Positions 1 to 6,292 of a stretch of DNA of 8,021 bases are shown one piece after another (position 1 is the stretch's first letter; each line of letters begins with the position of its first letter). Source of the DNA: Bifidobacteriaceae bacterium. GTDB lineage: Bacteria > Actinomycetota > Actinomycetes > Actinomycetales > WQXJ01. Location: contig JAITJY010000159.1 in NCBI GenBank assembly GCA_031278675.1, positions 1 through 8,021 of the forward strand. Reading direction: 5' to 3'. The position numbers were made by a program, and so were the translations under genes. The notes under the pieces were generated by a model that did not search any database, was not told the DNA's origin, and saw only the letters and a list, made by a program, of their open reading frames with translations.

Positions 1-2574
1 CAACAGATCACTCCAAGAACCCTGACCCGTCGAACCGTCCGCTGGGGAGACCTCAAGGGCGGAGTCCACCCACGCCACCGCCACCGTGTTGCCGGTCTGC
101 TGATCGCGGCAATTGGTCCCCTGCGGATCGACCATCCAACCGTCCATGGAACTGGCGCTGCGACCGGCACCCACCGTGGTGATTGTGACGGGCCGTGCCG
201 GGTCCGTCACCGACCCGACCAGATAGGTCTCCGGGGTGATCGTGACCGCACCGGCTGCCATCGAAGCCCAGATGGCGATGGGGTTCAGGCCCCCGCTAAC
301 GGAGCCGGTGACATTGCCTAAACTGATCTGTGCGCCATAGCCGTAGAACGCCGCGCTAACGCCGTGCATGCGGGCCTTGACCGCGATGACCGTGTCCGCC
401 ACACCCACCGCATAGTCCTCGATGTCTCCCGGCACCACGCCGGAAGTAGGCGAATAGCCGACGTAGCTGCGCGATGTCGCAGTCGCATCAGGGTCGGTGG
501 TGGCGCGAGCCCGGATAAACATTGGCACGGGGGTATCCCCAACCGGGTCGGCTGGGATGGTGTAATCGGCGTAGAGGTACCCGTCGGCATCGGGCACTCC
601 TGACATCAACTCGTATGTCATGGCGCTCGCGGAGATGCCGTTGACCAACGGTGCGAGCCAGGCCTTACCCCACGAACTGGGCGCGAAATCGCCGCTGACC
701 TGCAACCGGAAGTGATAGCGGCCCCCCGCTGCCAGCAACGCGGCCTGCGGCGTGATCCAGTGGGCGGCACTGTAATCGCCGTCCTGGCGCCACCGCGTCA
801 CCATCAGCCCATCGTCGGATCGCTGGCAATCGGCCTTGGTGCACTCCGTGGCGTTGGCCTCCAAGGTGAGTTGGTTGCGGCCCGCGCCGAGCCACAACAG
901 CAGCGAACTGGCGGAGGCTTTGACCCCGGCCGAGTCGTATTGGTAGTCGTGGATCGAGTCGCCCCAGGCATAGCGGTCGGTCAACCAGAAGTCCGCTGCA
1001 GCGGCCTTGGTACGATCCACGAGCCGCACCTCACTGACAATCCCGGCGCCGTGAGTCGGGTCCAAGGGATCAAAAACCATCAGCGGGTTCAGCCCGTCGC
1101 GGCGCGCTCCGCCACAAACACCGCTGGTCACCGGCATGTAGTCGCCGGTCGGCAGGGCGCAGCGGGCAATGACTTGGTTGACGGTGGCCGGGTCTGCGCC
1201 GTTCGGCACCACCTGGTAGCTGGCGCGCGTCTGCACCCTGGGAGTGGTGCCCTGCGGCGGCAGTACGCGCACGTAGTAAGGCGAGGCGCTCACCGGCAGC
1301 GTGGTCCAATAACGTCCGGTCCCCGGCGCGGTCAGGAGCGTTCCCAGCGGCCTGCGTGCGGTGGTGCTGTCCTCAGCCCAGATCTCGACGCTGAGTCCGC
1401 TGCCGCCTTGGCTGGCGGAAGTACCGAGCCCCACGGTGTCTTGAAGCAGCCTTCCTTCCAGCACGGCCGGTGGGTCCGTTGCCGCCAGGTCCGCGATAGC
1501 GCTGCCTTGCGCCACAACTTGCCCGATGCCGCCCAGGATGTCCCAGCGCACCAGCGCGCCGTCCGCGTGGGCGCTGTACAACGTGTCATCGACGAAGGCT
1601 AGACCGACGGCGTTGTCCACCGCGAGATCATCAAACACGCGCACCACGTCATAGGTCCAACGGCCGTCGCCGGTTACGTCCGTCAGCGTCGTTGTGAACC
1701 TGACCAGCGCAAAGATGCCGGTGTTGCTGTTCGGTTGGCCCAGGCGGGCTAGCCGGTAGGCCGCACCGGAGCCGCTGAACGTGATGTCGGACGAGAGGGT
1801 CCAGTTGGCTCCTAAGTCCCCGGTCTTGCCGGCGGCGGCCGCCACATCCATCAGGCGCGCCCCCGTCGCTGCGGCGGCGGTCGCCGGCGCCGTGAGCCAC
1901 TCGAACGCCTTGAACTCGGTGGACCAGGGCGGGGCGGTCTCACGGACTTGGACCACCTTGATGCCTGGGTCATCCGAACTCGCGTCGCCGTCGAACTGGG
2001 TTAGGCCGTCCACCAGGTAGAGTTCGCCGGTCACGGGGTTGACCTCGCCGCCGGCGGCGCCGGCGAGGGTGGCTTCGCCGCTGACCGGATAGCAGTCGGA
2101 TCCCGCCGAGGCCAAGATGGCGGCCTGGCCGCTGACGGAATCCCAGCTAATGGCCATTGGTGTGGTGTCGCCCTGACGAGCGAGGATCGGTCCGGTCGCC
2201 AGTGAGTCGAACTCGCCTTGGCAGGCGGCGCCATGGGCGTCGCCGGCCCAATCGAAGCCGGCTGTGATCTGCGCGGCGAAATTAGCCGCCGTGAACGAGT
2301 TTGGCGCTGTTACCAAATAGGGCTGCGTGCCGGTCCAAGTCGCGTCGGTGCCTGCGGGCACCACCCAGAGCTGGGAGGTACCTAACTGGCCGTTCCAGTG
2401 GGAACTGTAGGTCACGGCGCGGGCGGACCCCGCGCTGAACACTGCCCCGAGGACTATCCCGCCGCTCAGTGTCAGCGCGCTGACCAGCGCAAGCGCTAAC
2501 CAGCGGCGGAGCAGCAAGTATCTTGAGCGCCGGTGGGTCGGATTGGTAGAACTGGTGCGTGGAGCAATTCCCAT
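1..2574 (-). CDS. Large secreted multidomain surface-type protein with GEVED-like domain (3' end outside window)
   Basis: The frame is open without a stop for 858 codons from an ATG at 2574 to the left edge, so the C-terminus is missing. AGGTGAGG lies 8 nt before the ATG and supports this start. Residues 1-53 form a signal peptide: an Arg-rich n-region (R15, R16, R18, R23, R24), a long hydrophobic core, and an A51-R52-A53 cleavage site. A segment around residues 320-345 (VGLAFVDDTLYSAHADG, then RWDI) resembles a beta-propeller strand. Residues about 370-437 (GRLLQDTVGLG ... GRYWTTLP ... YYVRVLPP) resemble an SdrD/SpaA-like beta module. Residues about 635-724 resemble a GEVED domain, with a WLAPLVNG segment, PMFIRARATTD, and the closing GDIEDYAV (D717-V723) in place of GEVEDY. 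Another beta-rich segment follows, up to the edge. No membrane segment other than the signal is visible. Such proteins are usually exported adhesins or cell-wall proteins, but the anchor (for example LPXTG) would lie outside the window. The family is not recognised by name; the domain calls are by eye. Confidence 0.85.
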   Translation of the reverse strand, partial: MGIAPRTSSTNPTHRRSRYLLLRRWLALALVSALTLSGGIVLGAVFSAGSARAVTYSSHWNGQLGTSQLWVVPAGTDATWTGTQPYLVTAPNSFTAANFAAQITAGFDWAGDAHGAACQGEFDSLATGPILARQGDTTPMAISWDSVSGQAAILASAGSDCYPVSGEATLAGAAGGEVNPVTGELYLVDGLTQFDGDASSDDPGIKVVQVRETAPPWSTEFKAFEWLTAPATAAAATGARLMDVAAAAGKTGDLGANWTLSSDITFSGSGAAYRLARLGQPNSNTGIFALVRFTTTLTDVTGDGRWTYDVVRVFDDLAVDNAVGLAFVDDTLYSAHADGALVRWDILGGIGQVVAQGSAIADLAATDPPAVLEGRLLQDTVGLGTSASQGGSGLSVEIWAEDSTTARRPLGTLLTAPGTGRYWTTLPVSASPYYVRVLPPQGTTPRVQTRASYQVVPNGADPATVNQVIARCALPTGDYMPVTSGVCGGARRDGLNPLMVFDPLDPTHGAGIVSEVRLVDRTKAAAADFWLTDRYAWGDSIHDYQYDSAGVKASASSLLLWLGAGRNQLTLEANATECTKADCQRSDDGLMVTRWRQDGDYSAAHWITPQAALLAAGGRYHFRLQVSGDFAPSSWGKAWLAPLVNGISASAMTYELMSGVPDADGYLYADYTIPADPVGDTPVPMFIRARATTDPDATATSRSYVGYSPTSGVVPGDIEDYAVGVADTVIAVKARMHGVSAAFYGYGAQISLGNVTGSVSGGLNPIAIWASMAAGAVTITPETYLVGSVTDPARPVTITTVGAGRSASSMDGWMVDPQGTNCRDQQTGNTVAVAWVDSALEVSPADGSTGQGSWSDLL

Positions 2575-2582
2575 GTGGCTGG

Positions 2583-2590
2583 CCTCACCT
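2583..2590 (-). promoter_or_regulatory. Shine-Dalgarno of the secreted protein gene
   Basis: AGGTGAGG read on the minus strand, 8 nt before the ATG at 2574. It fixes the start of a gene whose far end lies outside the window, and it places the signal peptide directly at the N-terminus. Confidence 0.7.
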
Positions 2591-2596
2591 GGAAGG

Positions 2597-2624
2597 TGCG
2601 CTCGGTTCCCCGCTTCCGAGCGCA
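2597..2624 (-). promoter_or_regulatory. Leader hairpin just upstream of the secreted protein RBS
   Basis: A perfect 9-bp inverted repeat (TGCGCTCGG / CCGAGCGCA, 2597-2605 and 2616-2624) with a 10-nt loop. It ends 6 nt before the Shine-Dalgarno of the secreted protein gene. In mRNA it would form a stable stem in the 5' leader, which could affect translation or transcript stability. The structure is seen in the sequence; its role is inferred. There is no T-run, so it does not look like a classical terminator. Confidence 0.45.
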
Positions 2625-2644
2625 ATGACGACGGAGTTGCTTGA

Positions 2645-2671
2645 AGCTTACTAAACCTTGACCGTTGTCAA
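2645..2671 (-). promoter_or_regulatory. Possible promoter of the secreted protein gene, -35 inside a dyad
   Basis: A consensus TTGACA is read on the minus strand at 2671-2666. The best -10-like hexamer is TAAGCT at 2650-2645, with a short 15-nt spacer, so the -10 assignment is weak. The -35 sits inside a perfect dyad, TTGAC-N4-GTCAA (2658-2671), an arrangement that could let a repressor compete with RNA polymerase. The position, about 75-95 nt before the ATG, suits a short leader containing the 2597-2624 hairpin. Confidence 0.4.
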
Positions 2672-2682
2672 ACGCCGCATGG

Positions 2683-2698
2683 GTGCAACTACGTGCAC
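2683..2698. promoter_or_regulatory. Dyad GTGCA-N6-TGCAC, candidate operator
   Basis: A perfect 5-bp inverted repeat with a 6-nt spacer (2683-2687 and 2694-2698), 11 nt upstream of the dyad that covers the candidate -35 of the secreted protein gene. Its size and place suit a site for a dimeric regulator. The regulator is unknown and the site could be chance. Confidence 0.3.
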
Positions 2699-2711
2699 AT
2701 TTGTTGACCTG

Positions 2712-2741
2712 GCCGAGGGCCAACTGGCCCCTGTGCTCGGC
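2712..2741. other. Inverted repeat at the distal edge of the clpP2 downstream repeats
   Basis: An outer 6-bp stem (GCCGAG at 2712-2717 with CTCGGC at 2736-2741) encloses GGCC-AACT-GGCC (2718-2729) and a 6-nt bulge. It lies between clpP2 and the next gene on the same strand, where a transcript end is expected. A terminator without a U-run is possible, but nothing in the sequence proves termination. Confidence 0.3.
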
Positions 2742-2886
2742 TCTACTGCTTGGGCTCCGCCGCCTGGCCCCGGTGCTTGGCTCGGCTGGCTGTGCCCCGC
2801 CGCCTGGCCCCGGTGCTTTGCCCGGGTGCTTGGCTCGGCTGGCTGTGCTGCGCCGCCTGGCCCCTGTGCTCGGCTCTACTGCTTGG
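2724..2886. repeat. Imperfect 40-bp-period tandem repeats reaching into the 3' end of clpP2
   Basis: Four units each begin CTGGCCCC, at 2724, 2764, 2804 and 2857. The first two steps are exactly 40 bp. The third is 53 bp, because a GGTGCTT-containing stretch of 13 bp is doubled inside that unit. Units 1 and 4 are identical over 30 bp (2724-2753 and 2857-2886). Units 2 and 3 share a different middle, GGTGCTT...GGCTCGGCTGGCTGTG. Unit 4 overlaps the last codons and stop of clpP2 (stop at 2876-2878), so part of the coding end is repeated downstream. As 40 is not a multiple of 3, no reading frame is conserved across units, which argues against coding repeats. Confidence 0.8.
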
Positions 2887-3637
2887 TCGGTGCCTTGCGC
2901 GACTTGAGGACCTGGTCAATCATCCCGTACTCGAGGGCCTGTTCCGCCGTCAGGATCTTGTCGCGTTCGATGTCGTCACGCACCTGCTCGGGAGTGCGGT
3001 TGGAGTGCTGCGCGATCGTGTCCTCCAGCCACTGGCGGATCCGGATGATCTCATTGGCCTGAATCTCGATGTCGCTGGCCTGGGCATAAGCACCATTCTC
3101 GAAGGCGGGCTGGTGGATCAGGACGCGGGCGTTGGGCAGGGCGAGGCGCAACCCGGGGGCGCCAGCGGCTAGGACCACAGCTGCCGCTGAGGCGGCCTGA
3201 CCCAGGCATACCGTCTGGATGCGTGGCGTGATGTACTGCATCGTGTCGTAGATCGCGGTCAGCGCGGTCATCGAACCGCCGGGCGAGTTGATGTACATGG
3301 TGATGTCGCGGTTCGGGTCTTGTGATTCTAAGACCAGGAGTTGAGCCATGATGTCATCCGCCGAGGCGTCGTCGATCTGTACACCGAGGAACACAATCCG
3401 GTCCTCGAACAGCTTGGCGTAGGGGTCCTGCCGTTTGAAACCGTACGGGGTGCGCTCCTCGAATGAGGGCAGCACGTAGCGCGCTTGGGGCTGGGGCGCT
3501 ACGCGGCCACCCGGGCCCGGAACGGGATCGGGGGCGGTCAGGGGCCGGGCCAACCCGAAAGCGGACCAGCCCGCGGCGCGGCCCTCCGCGAGTGGCGTCA
3601 ACGTCCCGTAAGTCGAACGTGGGTCTAGATTACTCAT
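2876..3637 (-). CDS. clpP2: ATP-dependent Clp protease proteolytic subunit ClpP2, N-terminally extended
   Basis: A 253-residue serine peptidase of family S14. It forms the degradation chamber together with ClpP1 and is fed by a ClpX or ClpC ATPase in the cytoplasm. The catalytic triad is Ser150 (GQAAS), His175 (LIHQP) and Asp222 (D-I-E-R-D). YINSPGGS (residues 115-122) and DASADDIMAQLLVLES match actinobacterial ClpP2. The core begins at PQARYVLPSFEE (from P50), which in Mycobacterium ClpP2 lies about ten residues from the start. About 40 extra residues rich in Pro, Gly, Ala and Arg precede it. No alternative internal start is seen before M97, and GGGAGG sits 6 nt before the ATG, so the extension looks genuine. 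It may be a long propeptide, since ClpP N-termini are often processed. The gene begins 12 nt after clpP1, and its Shine-Dalgarno directly follows and adjoins the clpP1 stop, which suggests translational coupling. The stop codon lies inside a repeat unit. Confidence 0.96.
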   Translation of the reverse strand: MSNLDPRSTYGTLTPLAEGRAAGWSAFGLARPLTAPDPVPGPGGRVAPQPQARYVLPSFEERTPYGFKRQDPYAKLFEDRIVFLGVQIDDASADDIMAQLLVLESQDPNRDITMYINSPGGSMTALTAIYDTMQYITPRIQTVCLGQAASAAAVVLAAGAPGLRLALPNARVLIHQPAFENGAYAQASDIEIQANEIIRIRQWLEDTIAQHSNRTPEQVRDDIERDKILTAEQALEYGMIDQVLKSRKAPTKQ

Positions 3638-3649
3638 CGCTTGCCTCCC

Positions 3650-4270
3650 TCAGGCCTTCTTCTTCGCGCCGGAGCGGACCACCGATTCGTGAGCCACCAC
3701 TTTGTCGATAAAGCCGTAGTCCAGGGCCTCGCTCGCCGTGAACCAGCGGTCCCGGTCGGAGTCCTTGTTGATCTGCTCCACGCTCTTGCCGGTCTGTTCC
3801 GAGATCAGTTCCGCGAGTTGGCGCTTCATGTGCAGGATCAATTCGGCGTTGATCCGGATGTCGGTTGCCGTCCCGCCAATCCCGCCCGACGGTTGATGCA
3901 TCATCACCCGCGCGTGCGGGGTGGCGTAGCGCTTACCTTTGGCGCCCGAGGACAACAAGAACTGCGCCATTGAAGCGGCCATCCCCACCGCGACCGTCGC
4001 CACATCCGGTTTGACGTATTGCATCGTGTCGTAGATCGCCATCCCTGCGGTGATCGACCCGCCCGGCGAGTTGATATAGAGGTAGATGTCGCGGTCCGGC
4101 TCCTCTGCGGCCAGCAGCATCATCTGGGCGCAGATCGCATTCGCGTTCTCGTCGCGGACCTCACTGCCGAGCCAGATGATGCGCTCGCGCAGTAGGCGGT
4201 TGAAAATCGAGTCATTCAGACCCATCGCGGGACCTTCGCCCCCGGCCAGCAATGGCTGGGCCATGTTCAT
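3650..4270 (-). CDS. clpP1: ATP-dependent Clp protease proteolytic subunit ClpP1
   Basis: A 206-residue S14 peptidase and partner of ClpP2 in the mixed ClpP1P2 tetradecamer. Triad residues are Ser100 (GMAAS), His125 (MMHQP) and Asp170 (D-S-D-R-D). YINSPGGS (residues 65-72) and the ending DRWFTASEALDYGFIDKVV are typical of ClpP1. The start is the ATG at 4270, which gives the usual family length and has AGGAG 6 nt upstream. A TTG further upstream at 4414 would add 48 residues of low-complexity Arg/Gly/Ser sequence and is not favoured. The C-terminus ends in a basic GAKKKA. clpP2 follows after 12 nt. The 324-nt gap from tig leaves room for a separate promoter. I looked for a ClgR-like CGC-N5-GCG site in that gap and did not find one. 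Confidence 0.96.
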   Translation of the reverse strand: MNMAQPLLAGGEGPAMGLNDSIFNRLLRERIIWLGSEVRDENANAICAQMMLLAAEEPDRDIYLYINSPGGSITAGMAIYDTMQYVKPDVATVAVGMAASMAQFLLSSGAKGKRYATPHARVMMHQPSGGIGGTATDIRINAELILHMKRQLAELISEQTGKSVEQINKDSDRDRWFTASEALDYGFIDKVVAHESVVRSGAKKKA

Positions 4271-4594
4271 ACCGAGCTCCTGGTTTGTTGAGTTTGGCTT
4301 ACCTTGATCAGTGCTGTAACCCTGGCCGCCTCCCGCGCTGGCGCGGGCCGACGGCCGGTGGCGGTGCGGGACGCCAGCCCTCCAGCCCTGCCGCAAGGCG
4401 ATGTTGTCCAACACAAGACCCTAACGCCCCGCGCCAAGCCCCGCCGACCAAGTGGGGCACATTTCACTACGGGCTTGATAACAATCTGCCTCGCCGGGTT
4501 GGCGCGAGTGCCGCAGTGGGCATCCCGCCGGCCCGCAGGCCTCCCGGGGACCGGGCCAGCCCGCCGGGCCCCGCGGGCAGACCCAGCGGTCAGT
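4271..4594. other. tig–clpP1 intergenic spacer
   Basis: A 324-nt, very GC-rich gap with no convincing gene. It holds a structured element just after tig (4532-4577), a dyad CTCGC-N9-GCGAG (4490-4508), and a compact hairpin CCCGCG-CTGG-CGCGGG (4332-4347) in the likely clpP1 leader. The open frames here on either strand are continuations of shadow frames. No clear -35/-10 pair for clpP1 was found. The stretch around 4461-4489 is locally richer in A/T and is the most likely promoter location. Confidence 0.5.
4532..4577 (-). terminator. Possible GC-rich terminator downstream of tig
   Basis: Starting 17 nt after the tig stop on the minus strand, CCCGC-GG-GGCC (4577-4567) can pair with GGCC-T-GCGGG (4541-4532). 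Further complementary G/C blocks lie in the loop. There is no U-run. U-less hairpins are common after actinobacterial genes, but in such GC-rich DNA pairing is easily found by chance. Confidence 0.3.
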
Positions 4595-6292
4595 TCAGGC
4601 CCGTTCGTCGGCGTCGTCCGGGTGGTCGATGCCGTTTTCGTCGTTTTCGTCGTTTTCGTCGTTTTCGTCGTCCAGGTTGCCGATGCCGTCGTCATCGTCT
4701 TCGTTTGCGTTGTCCGGGCGGTCGATGCCGTTTTGGTCGTCCGGGTCGTCGGTGCCGTCGTCATCGTCTTCGTCGTCTTCGTCTTCGTCTTCGTCTTCGT
4801 CATCGTCTTCGTCGTCGTCCCAGTCGTCTTCGTCCCAGTCGTCTTCGTCCCAGTCGTCTTCGTCCCAGTCGTCTTCGTCCCAATCGGCATCTTCGTCCAG
4901 GCCGACGGCGAAGCTGAGATCGACTGGGATCTCGTCTATCTCGCCGGTGCCGGCGGCGGCAGTGGCCGGGGCGGCGCCGTCCAGCGGGATGACGGAGCCT
5001 TCCGGCGGGGCGGTGCGGGCCGCGATGCGGGCCTTGACGTCGATGACGTCACCTTCGGTGTCGAGCACCTTGACCTGTTCGAGGGCCGCAATTGCGCCCT
5101 TGTTGCGGACCAGTTCAGCGTAGAAGTGGGGCAGTTCACCGCTCGACTGCGCTGCTTGGATAAACAGCCGCGGGTCAATCCCGTAAGAGCGGCTCGATGC
5201 GATCATGAAGTCGATCAACTCGGCCTGGGAGGCCCGCACCTTGAAGTGCGTCGCCAGCGCGTCCGCCAGCATCTGGGTGCGGATCGCCTGGGCGGCGTCT
5301 TGGGCGGCGGATTCGCGATCCTTCTCCGCCAGTTCGGTTGGGCTGAGCCTTGCCAAAACCCGGTCGGTTTCCTGGCTCAGCACGCCAGATGGGACCGGGA
5401 TATCCAGAGTGGCAATCAGGTGGTCCATCAGGCGCTCCTGGGCCTGGATCAACTGGTCGCGCTCATTTCTTAGCGTTAGATCATCCCTGATGTCCGCGCG
5501 CAACTCCTCAATCGTGTCGAATGGGCTGGCGAGTTCCGCGAACTCGTCATTCGCCTCCGGTAATTCGCTTTCCTTGACCGCCGTTACCACGATCGTGATC
5601 ATCGCTTCTTTACCCGCAGCGGGGCCGCCCGCCAGCACCGATTCCAAGACGGTGGTCTCGCCGGCCGACAAACCGTCCAGCGCCTCGTCAATTCCCTTGA
5701 CTATTTCCCCCGAGCCCACTTGGTAGGAATATCCGGTGACCGAATCGACTTCTTCGTCATTGACTTCCGCGACCAGATCGATCGTGACGAAGTCACCCGT
5801 GCGGGCGGGGCGGTCCACTGTCTTAAGTGAGGCGAAGCGCTCCCGGAGGGCGTCGAGGGCTTGGCCGACGGCATCGTCCGTTGGGGTGACCGGATCTACC
5901 GTGATGGTGATCTTGGGCCAGTCCGGCAGCGTGATGTGCGGCGCCACCTCCATTGTTGCCGTGAACTCGAAGCTGGGCGCGGGCTCTTTCGGGTCTGGCT
6001 GTCTAATGAGATCAATCTGAGGCGCGCCCATGGGCGACAACTCGGTTTCCTTGACCGCCTGTGTGAACCAGTCGTTCATCCCGTCTTCGACCGCCTGCGC
6101 CAGCACCGTGCCTCGGCCGAAGCGCTGGTCAATTATCCGCCGGGGCGCTTTGCCGCGCCGGAAACCGGGGATTGAGACCTCCCCGATGATCTCCTTGTAG
6201 GCTCGGTCCACGGCGGGGCCGAAGTCTTCGGCCTCAACTTCGACACTCAGCTTGACTTTGGTGGGGTCGAGGGTTTCGACGGCGCTCTTCAC
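4595..6292 (-). CDS. tig: Trigger factor with a repeat-built acidic C-terminal tail
   Basis: A ribosome-associated chaperone and peptidyl-prolyl isomerase acting on nascent chains. The N-terminal ribosome-binding domain carries the signature GFRRGKAP (residues 43-50). An FKBP-type PPIase domain lies at about 160-245 (GDFVTIDLVAEV, then VGSGEIVKGIDEALDG). The helical C-terminal chaperone domain spans about 255-415. Up to about residue 430 the length is normal; the product is 565 residues because of a tail. Residues 466-565 contain 66 Asp/Glu out of 100 and only three basic residues (R525, H557, R564). The tail includes repeated DWDED units (Trp at 471, 476, 481, 486, 491), a long Asp/Glu run (492-512), and repeated DEN (542-553). 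Acidic ends occur in other actinobacterial trigger factors, but this length and the Trp-spaced repeat are unusual. The start is GTG at 6292, with AGGAG 10 nt upstream. clpP1 follows after 324 nt on the same strand. Confidence 0.96.
   Translation of the reverse strand: MKSAVETLDPTKVKLSVEVEAEDFGPAVDRAYKEIIGEVSIPGFRRGKAPRRIIDQRFGRGTVLAQAVEDGMNDWFTQAVKETELSPMGAPQIDLIRQPDPKEPAPSFEFTATMEVAPHITLPDWPKITITVDPVTPTDDAVGQALDALRERFASLKTVDRPARTGDFVTIDLVAEVNDEEVDSVTGYSYQVGSGEIVKGIDEALDGLSAGETTVLESVLAGGPAAGKEAMITIVVTAVKESELPEANDEFAELASPFDTIEELRADIRDDLTLRNERDQLIQAQERLMDHLIATLDIPVPSGVLSQETDRVLARLSPTELAEKDRESAAQDAAQAIRTQMLADALATHFKVRASQAELIDFMIASSRSYGIDPRLFIQAAQSSGELPHFYAELVRNKGAIAALEQVKVLDTEGDVIDVKARIAARTAPPEGSVIPLDGAAPATAAAGTGEIDEIPVDLSFAVGLDEDADWDEDDWDEDDWDEDDWDEDDWDDDEDDDEDEDEDEDDEDDDDGTDDPDDQNGIDRPDNANEDDDDGIGNLDDENDENDENDENGIDHPDDADERA
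4634..4669. repeat. 9-bp tandem repeat (4 copies) in tig
   Basis: Four perfect copies of GTTTTCGTC in a row. On the coding (minus) strand they encode Asp-Glu-Asn repeats near the C-terminus of trigger factor (residues about 542-553). The unit is a multiple of three, so copy-number changes would keep the frame. Confidence 0.9.
4817..4891. repeat. 15-bp tandem repeat (4 identical + 1 diverged copy) in tig
   Basis: Four identical copies of GTCCCAGTCGTCTTC (4817-4876) are followed by a degenerate fifth (4877-4891). They encode the five-residue DWDED units of the trigger factor tail (residues about 468-492). Identity at the DNA level, including codon choice, points to recent expansion. Unit length is a multiple of three. 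Confidence 0.92.

Noticed and set aside
712..1602. 296-codon plus-strand open frame
   Set aside because: It is antisense to the secreted protein gene, which has a signal peptide, ribosome site and domain signatures; this frame has none.
2724..2886. CRISPR-like array
   Set aside because: The units are contiguous without unique spacers, are imperfect, and overlap a coding end. No cas genes are present.
2658..3172. Plus-strand frames through the 40-bp repeats (Pro/Gly/Trp/Ala-rich)
   Set aside because: The repeat period is not a multiple of three, so no peptide repeat is maintained, and the frames run antisense into clpP2.
4270..4414. Extended clpP1 start at TTG 4414
   Set aside because: It adds 48 unconserved residues, whereas the ATG at 4270 has AGGAG at 6 nt and gives the normal ClpP1 length.
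4490..4508. CTCGC-N9-GCGAG dyad as a ClgR operator for clpP1
   Set aside because: The known ClgR site has CGC and GCG separated by about five bases. The spacing here does not fit, and GC-rich dyads are frequent by chance.
4629..5123. Plus-strand poly-Ser open frame
   Set aside because: This is a third-frame reading of the complement of the Asp/Glu repeats of trigger factor; no ribosome site or family match.
4304..5473. 389-codon plus-strand open frame with Val/Phe-rich middle
   Set aside because: It is antisense to tig and crosses into the spacer. Its length comes from the acidic repeats, whose complement has few stops, and the composition (repeated V-V-F-V) is an artefact.
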